From positions 992,001 to 1,056,000 of the forward strand of contig CP150549.1 in NCBI GenBank assembly GCA_049487715.1: a stretch of 64,000 nt of DNA. Reading direction: 5' to 3'. The notes beneath the pieces were generated by a model. It ran no database searches. It had not been told where the DNA came from and worked only from the letters and a program-made list of their open reading frames with translations. This document shows positions 43,802 to 52,800 of this stretch, in pieces (the stretch's first letter is position 1; each line of letters starts with the position of its first letter). Source of the DNA: Pycnococcus provasolii. Taxonomy: Eukaryota; Chlorophyta; Pseudoscourfieldiophyceae; Pseudoscourfieldiales. A program made the translations under genes and the position numbers.

Positions 43802-46800
43802 ATTCTCTGTTGTACGCGCCATGGGCGATTCAAAACTCCATGCGGCGATCGACGCGATGGCGCGCATGTCGCTGCTAGGAACGAACCGCGCAGGTGTTGC
43901 GACGTGGCTACCCTGCGCGGCGACGACTGTGCGCGAGGCGGCTGCACGCGCGGCGTGTGCGGCAAGGTCGTCTTGAACAGCCTTCTGCCCCTCCGTCGCC
44001 CAGTCACTCAGCGCCGCCGACGCCATGGCAGACATGTCCATCTTTGCCATCATCGCCTCACGATCGAACAGGTCACGATCGCGCGGATTTCGACCACCGC
44101 GTGCTTGGCGCGGCGGTGCGCTTGCCTCAACGAACGCGGCAATCGCTGCAGCGCTGGGATGGTCGAAGATGAGCGTGGCTGGAAGCTCCATGCCAACCGC
44201 GTTGGCGAGGTTGTTGCGCAGCTCGACGGCACCGAGCGAGTCGAGGCCCGCATCCATGAGCGGTGCGCTTGCGTCGATGTCGTCGCCGGTGCCAAGAGCC
44301 TCGCGCGCCAGACGAGAAACGATCGCGATCGCAGGCTCGGCGGCGGCATCGGCATCGTCTCCCGAGCCGTCCGCGAGATGTGCGAACATGTCCACGTTTG
44401 CGCCGACGAGAGGGTGAGATGGCCCACTGTAGAATCCTGGGACATGCACCCACCGTTCCTTGGTGCACGCCAAACCACCGTGCACGGAGTACGCACGCTT
44501 GCCGTCCGCGTCAACGTGCAGGAGATAGAACTGGCCTTTGACTTTTGGCCGGGTCGTCGTTGGCAATGCGAGGCGACCATCCACCGTCCACAGAGAGGCG
44601 TATCGCGCACGCATATCAACGTACTCCGCCGGAGTTAGGTGCGTGCGCCCCTCGAGGCGATCGGCAAGGTTGCCCAAGGAAATGGGCCGACGCACGCGAA
44701 GCACGTACAACGTTGCGACGTACCCCGATCCAAACGAATACATGCCAATCCTTGAGGGTGCCGAGCGACCTTCGAGGTTCTGCGGCAGGAAAATGCTCGC
44801 GGCGTTGTAGAGCACCGTGCACGTGTACGCGTTGCCAACGCCCTCGCTGATCGTAAGTCCGGGCGCCATGATGCTGTCCCACACCTCCTGCAGCTTTGCA
44901 TCAGATCCATCGGCGCCAAACTCAGCCACGATGAGCTGACGGATCGCCTTTTTAACCAGGCGCGTGTTTGGACTGTGCATAGAAAGGCGATCCACGCTCT
45001 CCAACAGGCGCAGTGGCGGCTGCTCCAAGCCGGACGACGTCGCGGCGCTCGCGTCACGTTGCCTCGACGACCACAGCGCGGCACAGTCCTTGAATCCCGC
45101 AAGGTACGCCTCGATGCTCGCCGGGCCGTCGAGGTGCGCGTACGGGCGATGATCAGCCACTGGCTTGTGGAAGTCGTACGTGTCGCGCGAGGTGGTCGCA
45201 CGGATCGGCTCGATCGCAAGCGCGGCGTCGGGCGTGACGAGAGCCGCGACGGCCATGGCGGTACCCGCAAAGTGGTATCGCTCGGGGTAGCATGCAATGT
45301 CCGATGCCACGACGACGGCGTAGCGGCCATCCCATGCCTCCGACTGCATCCAGTCAAATGCGTCGAGGAGTGCCGCCGTGCCACCGTAGCACGCGTGGAT
45401 GTGGTCAACGCCCTCCACGTCTGCATTGCCGACATGCTCGCAGAATCGGCTGAGAAAACTCTTGATGCTCTTCGACTTGTCCACCTGCGATTCCGTGCCC
45501 ACGTCGAGTCGACCAATCTGAGAGGGATGCAGCCCCGTCTGCCGCAGAAGGCCCACGAAGGCGTTCATCGCGAGCGACACGGGATCCTCGTCATCGTCGA
45601 CGAATGTGAGCGACTTCTGCCCAAGTGCCCCCACGTATTTTCCCTGCACGCCATCGTGCTCCTCAAGCTCAGCCTGGTCTACGACGTACTCGGGGACGTG
45701 CACGTAGATGGCGCTGATGCCAACGTCGCGCGCCCGGCCGAATGCCGTTCCTTCGGTGGCGCTTTCGTGCGCATCTGCGGCTCCGTCACCCTCCGCGCTG
45801 GCGCGTTGGCGGCTCTTCTCTTTCTCCTGCTCGGCAACGAACGCGAACGTCTCCGCCTGCGTCCACGCCTCGTGGCGCAGAAGGCTGTCCCACATGGTGC
45901 CGCGGCTGGCGCCGGGCAGGCGCAAGGGAACGTGCGTGAGTGCAGAAATGTTAGGACGCCACTGCAGCGCGCCACGGTGTTCGCGCATCCATTGAAGAGG
46001 CACTGCATGATGGTGAAAGCTGCCTGCGTACGCCTCCGCCAGGGAGATGGCGAGCGCGTGAGCATCCTCGCGCTTTGGAACGACGTGCGAGACCATTCCC
46101 GCAGCCACCATTGTGCTCGAATCCATCGGCGTGACCGAAAGAAGCATGGACGCCGCTCGGCGCCATCCACCGCGAAGTGCACGTGGAACGTTGAACGACG
46201 AGCCGACACCAGGCGTCAGACCCACGCCAAGGAAGTTGAAAGCCATGCTCGCATCGTCGCTCGCGACGCGTACGTCGCTCCAAAGGCTCAGCGCCATGCC
46301 CGCGCCGATCGCACGGCCGTGCACCGCGGTGACGATGAGCGGATTGCGCCTTCTCATTCCCGGATCTTCGAAAAGCCGCGAGAATGTGCGATACAGCCGA
46401 AACAGTTCCGCGGCATTCTGTGCCGTCGTCTTCGCCTGAATCGCCGCATGTCCTTTGGCACCCGTCAGTCTTCCACCCGTGCAGAAGTGCTCGTCCCGAG
46501 ACAGAACCACAATCGCTCGCACTGTCCCGGCGTCCGCAAGCCGTGCAATTGTCGCGAGGTGGACCTCCATCTCGGGGATCACCTCTAGCTCGAGATGTCG
46601 GCTGAGGAGAGCAAGCACAGCCACGCCCGTGGACTCGTTCACCTCCAGCACAACGTGCTGATTCGCGTCTTTGCTGCTGCTGGATGATGAGCCGTGCAGC
46701 AATTCCGACATAAGCGCATAGCCATCCTCCACCGAAGCCACTGGAAGCTGCGCCTTCGCAGAGGCAACGAGTGGCGCGTACAGGCGTAGGTGCTCTTTCT

Positions 46801-49800
46801 GAGCTGCAAGCACCGATTCACGCTCGTTCGCGTCAGCGTATCTCTGAATATCCATTCTGCCGTTGCGTGCCAGAATCGTTTGCAAGACAGCCTGCGCAAG
46901 CGGCGATGGCGACGTGGTATCATCGACTTTGTGGATCATGTGAACATCAGCCCGTGCAAGCGATGCGTCGGCGACATGAATCAAGGCGCTAGTCCACCAA
47001 ACATCGCAACCGCCGTCACGAATCTTGCATGGTGCTGGAATGTCTGCAATGACATGTCCAGCATGTGAGGCGAGCTGCGCAATGAATTCGCAGCTCCATG
47101 CTCCATCATCTTGTCCATCGCGTTCATCCAGCCTGCTGTCTTCGTACACCACCACGAGTGCGGCGGTGCGATTGGCCGGGTTGGTGCGTGCACGCATCAA
47201 GGCTCTTGTTGCAGCGCGCGAACGGTTGGGATTGAACGTGATCTCGAGCATGCGAGGCATTTCCTCGGAGATGACGTGTACAATACCATCATCATCATCA
47301 TCAGACGTCTCCAACATCATAGTCTGTGTCAACATGCTCTCGAGAGCTGCAAATATCGCGCATGAGCCATCCTCCAAACTGATGCGTGGGATACGCGCGA
47401 GTCGTAGAATCTCGGCACGGTGATTTACCGCCACCGTCACATCATCCGCCACCTCGTGCACAATACCGTGATCAAGAAGCGTCTCATGCGTAGCTGCATG
47501 ATAGCCAAGTGCCACTGCGGCCATCGCGGCATCCGTCGTCACAATCTCCGCAAGTCGCATTGCATTGATTGTGCCAAGCATGGTCGGCTCCGGCGAAGAG
47601 GCGTGAGCACAAAGGAGTCTCGGAGAGTCGTTCTTCGATGCGATGCGCCACGTCGCATGCATGAAACAAAATGCTTGTAGCTCGCTCAGCGTTGACTCGC
47701 TTCGATCTTCCCCACGCGCGTTCGAGACAATCGCACACAAAGCGTGCACGCGCGTGTTGCACATGACGTGATGCAGACGAAGTAGGCGCTTGCAAAAAGC
47801 ATGCGTTGTGCTCACCACTGGAGGAGTCTCCGCATTCCCTCCACCGCTGTGCAATTCAAGCACGATCGTTGCGAAATCTGATTGTGCAGCATGCTCCACG
47901 AGTTCGAGCACGCCCAGGGGAATGCACGTCGATGCGAACGGGATTTGAATGCGAATGACTCCGTTGTCTGCACCCGCAACCAGCCAGTCGCTTTGGTAAT
48001 CGCCGTCGTTTTCTCCTTCAACCCTGGGCTGTGTTAACCATGCCACGGCACGGGCCTCGCGTAAAACATCTGGCAGCGACATATCGGCTACCGCAGATCT
48101 ACGCTCGTGCTCGCGCCAGAGCACGTCGTCAGTAGTGCTTGCGACGAAGGCGGGAGCATTGTCCTGTGCTGCATCGTCACTTTTGCACAATAAATTAAGC
48201 GCGTGCTCGAGACGATCCTCCCCTGGCCTCTCGACGACGTGCCGCAGACGAGCTGTACGGAGCAGAGCGCCTTCTCCAGCACTTTCGAGCTTCTCACGCC
48301 AGAAAGCCTCATCCTGGTTGGAATGCTCGGCCACGAGTGACTCAGAGCCTAGGAATGCCTTCCATCCTGCGGGAATCACATCTATGTCACCGCACAGCAT
48401 GGCTTGCACTTTTGACGCTGCGGCAGCACCACATCGGCGATAGACTTCAGCGTATGCCGCACCACACCAAAGCATATCAATGGGAAAAGCACCTCTGTCT
48501 CTGCTGCACTCATCTGACCATGTCACATTCGTGGGAAGCACCGCGCCAACATCGCAAGAAGCAAGCACAAGGATGTGCCTTGCATCCAGTGCTGTGTGAT
48601 CCACAAACACGGCAATCGTTGGCACGGGCAGCGCTCTCATTGCGTGCACGAATTGACGAATCGTCAGTGCCCATGTCTGCACGTCAACCTCCTCCTCAGC
48701 TTCCTGTTGTTCTTGCTGCTGCTGTCCATCAGCATGTGATCCAATCTGTACCAAAACACCGCGCAGGTTGACGTGGTGATGGCGTCGGTGACGTCGTCGA
48801 GGGGAAGCGAGCGTCTCCATGATTTCAATGCCACGACGCCACGATGCGAGAGAGTTCAACGGCATGGGTATGGTGACGACAGGTGGCAGTGAGTCCAAGT
48901 CTACGACGCTCGACGTCGGCGCACTTGCCGCATCAACACCTCTTCTTTCGTGAAGCCAAGATGCAATCGCCTCCTCCGCCACCGCCGCATCTGGCACCAC
49001 CATGTCGACAAATCCAGCCGCGTGACATGTCTCGGCATCCCACGTGGTGCCTGCGCCAGCCCAGCGCTGCACGACGCGAGGTGCAAGTCGCCGCGCAAGC
49101 GCAAGTGACACAACGCCAGGCAGAAGCCCACGAGTCACCTCAGGGAGCCCGACATCCGCCGTCGCTTCGACAACCGCGAAGTCGGCGAGCGCGGGAAACA
49201 TCGTACCTCCACCTCGCGTGCGGCCGCGCAGCACACACGCCATCGGAACGGAAGCTTCGTCCGCCAGCGCCTCGAGCGCTGCGCCAAATGCCTGTAGTCC
49301 GCTGACAAAACCAGCAGCCCCTCGCGAAGGATCACCGCCGAGGCAAAAGTCGCCGCCCGAACGGTCGGACGCCGTGAGCACGAGCGCGCGCACACCGCTC
49401 TGCTCGTCTGCATATGTCGCAAGCGCGGTGAGATGCTCCAATAAAGCCTCAGTTAGCAGAGCGGTGTGCCACCTCACCCACACAGCTCCCGTGATGGTGT
49501 CGTACGAAATCTCAGCGTCGTCCGTCTCAAGACTCGCTCGCCGCTTGTCATCTCCTTGGAGCCAAGCGAGCAGGCGAACGACGTGCGATGATACCGACGT
49601 CTCCTCAGCTTTGCTGTCCTCATCAGCCCTACTCAACTTTGGATGAGCGTAGACGACACCTGCAAGACGAGCGGACGACTCGGCGTCCGCCAACTCGACG
49701 TCGTACGTTGACGCCGACTCCTCGCCATGCACAGCCAGGCTCAGCCAAGACGAGGACTTTGACGTGGAAGGCGGTGCCTGCCACTGCACCACCTCCGCCG

Positions 49801-52800
49801 CGTGCGGGATGAGCACGGAGGATGGGTCAGCCGACAGCGACGCAGCGACGTGTGCTCCAGCTGCGAGAACGTGCACATGCCATCCCACGATGCCATCGGC
49901 GCGGGAGATTCCTGGTTCGTCCTGCCGCAAAAAGGCCCGCGCGAATGATCCCGAATCCAACGTGGCACCGTGATTTGCATGGCCCACGTGACACCACGCC
50001 GCGATGGCAAGTTGCATTTTCGAGGCCCTCGCGAGCGAGTGCGGCGCGCACTTTTCCGCCGCGCGCCATGCGTGGTGAGGCGGCGCCGTGCTGTTTGCGT
50101 GCAAGAATGCAGCCTTCGTGTTGGTGCGCACGAACGTCGTGCGCAGCAAAAGGTTCGCCTTCTTGCCACTCTCGTCCGAGTCGAGCGAATGTGGCGACGA
50201 CGGCGACGACGTGACTTCCACTACAGCTGACACCGTCGTGCTGATTGTCGCGTGCACCACGTCACGTCCGTCGAACGAACCAACGTGGCTGGCAAATACA
50301 AGAGCGCATGCGTGAAAGGCTGCATCGGGCACGGACAGGCTCTCGACGGCCGCGAAGGCCAGCTCAACCCAGGCGGTTGGCGCCATCGCCGCAGCTGTTC
50401 GACTGTTAAGGTTATCGGCGTTCGGTGACGATACGGCGTCAAGAAAGCGCGATACCGCATTCATGCGAAATGCGACGCGGCGGCTCGACGGCACGTATCT
50501 CTCAGATTCCACGGCGGCTGGCATGCGGCAGGCGCGAGCTGCTAGGGCGCAGCGCTTCTGGCGAAGCGTCGTTTTATGGCGCGTGTACCGGCCGATCGTC
50601 TCCGACACATCGCGCGGCTTCGTCGCGCACTTTGCAACGGCGTGCGCGTTGACTCCGCTCATGCCGAAGCTGCTCGTACCACAAATTGCGCTTTCTGGCG
50701 AGCTTGAAGGGCAGCTTGCAGCATGCTGTCGACTGCCCATGACACAGATGCCAGCCTTGGAAGCTGCATCAAGTGTCTGTGTGACAAGCGGATTCATGTC
50801 ACGAAGTGATGCAAACGGGGGCCGCATCGCGCCGAGTATCATCGCGAGCGCGAGCAGAGCGCCGGTAAGTCCCGCCGAGCTTTCCGTATGTCCGACGCTA
50901 GCCTTGGACGAGCCTATCGCAGCTGTCACACCGCCGGACAGCGCATCAGCAAGCGCCTTCGTCTCGATCGGGTCACCGAGCGACGTTCCCGTTCCGTGAA
51001 GGCTGATAGCGTCCGCCGATGTCGCTGTGGAATCCACTCGTGCCGCCTGCTCAAACGCCGCACCAAGCAAGCTTGTCTGCGCTGGCCCATTCGGCGAGGT
51101 GAGACTGCTGCTCCTGCCATCCTCGTTCACCGCCGTGCCCAGCAGGACTCCCACCATCTGCGTCGTCGTCGTCATCGTCGTCGTGGCGTCATCGCGCGCG
51201 AGAAGCATGCATGCAACTGCCTCCGATCGCCCGTATCCATCCGCCTCCACCGCAAACGTCTTGCAGCGTCCATCGGCGCTGAGAGCCTGCAGGGCCGCTA
51301 TACCACACGTGTTCTCGACGAGCTGCATCAGATTCGTGCCGCCAGAGAGCACATGTGGATCCGTTCCGCGCACGCCGAGGTGCGTGGTGACAAGCGAGCT
51401 TGAGCATGCCGTATCTAGCGCGACGCATGCACCAACGAGGTTGAACGTGAATGACAGTCGACCAGCCAAGAAGCTGTGCCCAGAGCCAGTGCCAGCATAG
51501 CTCGACCCGATACCTAGCGACATCTTCCACAGCAATTGTGCGTACTCTGCAGGCCACATCGAGCCCACATAAATTCCCGTCGCGGTGGGTGGCATGGCGT
51601 GCGCACCATCGTCGTACACGGCAAACGCCTGCTGCACGAGTGTCATCAAAAGGCGATGCTGAGGATCCATGGCATTCGCCTCGGGTGTACTTATGCCGAA
51701 TGCCGCTGCGTCGAATACAGCCCACTCATTCAAAAAGAAGCCGCCGAGGCGCGTGTTGCACGTCATCTGGCCTTGACGAGGCTTCGGCGAGTAGTAGGCC
51801 TCCGCGTCCCAACGCTCGAACGGCGTGCGACACTGCACATCGAAGCGCATGTTACTGCTCACTGGAGCGAAGCCAGGGCTGCAAGATGCACGCACGGAAT
51901 CCGGCGACGATTTGGTGCCACCATCTGCCGCGGCGAAGCCACGACTGCGCAGCTGCTCGGGGTACTGGCTTGCAGTCGTGGCGATGTACCACGAGGATGT
52001 GTGCGCCGTGCTTTCACTCCTTGTCCTTGAAGTTGTGCGAATAAGTGCAGCAGCCGGCAGCAGGAGATCGCTCGCGTGCTGCATGATGTGGCGTGTCGTA
52101 GGAAAGTCAAACACGAGTGTCGCAGGCATGGGTACGCCGAGCAATTCTTCCAAGCCTCGGCTTAACGCCGTTGCCGCGAGACTGTCCACGCCCGCATCCA
52201 TCAGTGGAGCATCGAGTCCTGGTGGCGATGCACTGCCGACAGCCTCCGCGACAAGCGCCGGGATGCGCTCGAGGGTTTGTCTAACGCGCGCTTGATCGGC
52301 TGCCGTAAACGTATCGCCGACGATGATGGATGACGAACCAGAGATGCGATTGGCGGAGAAGCTTGGCTCCTCAGCACACGGCAGATTCTCGTACAAAGTG
52401 GAGCGGAGGCTGGCTAGTGGCAAGAATCGCTGCCACACGAAGGATGATGCTGCGAACACACATCCATCTCCACTCATCATAGATCGCGTGTCGTCAACAG
52501 CCATCAGCAGGTGAGCAATGACGGTGAGGCCAGCGCTGGGGGTGACCACGCCTACTCCTGCGGCACGAGCAGCATCCGTCACCGCAGTGTCCGCCATGCC
52601 GTCGGCGAGCTCCACCCATGGACCCCACTGGACACTCGAAGCTAGGCAAGTCCCAGCGTCTCGCATAAGCAGAATGCGAGCATCCAGTGCGGCATTCGCC
52701 GCAGCATACGAGCTCTGTCCGGCGTTAGAAACGAGTGTTGCGGCACTGCTGAAGGCGATGACACGGCTAAGTGGTGCTGCGTGAGTACCCACGCCAAGCA

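Larger units (their letters stand above)
44105..51871 (-). other. PKS module 3: KS-(dead DH)-ECH1-crotonase remnants-ECH2-HCS-ACP, an in-cis beta-branching module
   Basis: The module lacks KR and ER and has only a DH-like fold without the His motif, so the beta-keto group should persist. In its place stand crotonase-fold domains and an HMG-CoA-synthase domain, the enzymes that convert a beta-ketone to a beta-methyl or methylene branch in bacterial trans-AT systems (PksG/PksH/PksI type). KS Cys1115 and His1251/His1287 are intact. The ACP is APLMDAGLDSL. Confidence 0.85.

Noticed and set aside
44975-46588. Plus-strand ORF of 537 codons
   Set aside because: Antisense shadow of the HCS/ECH2 region; Arg/His-rich with no domain features.
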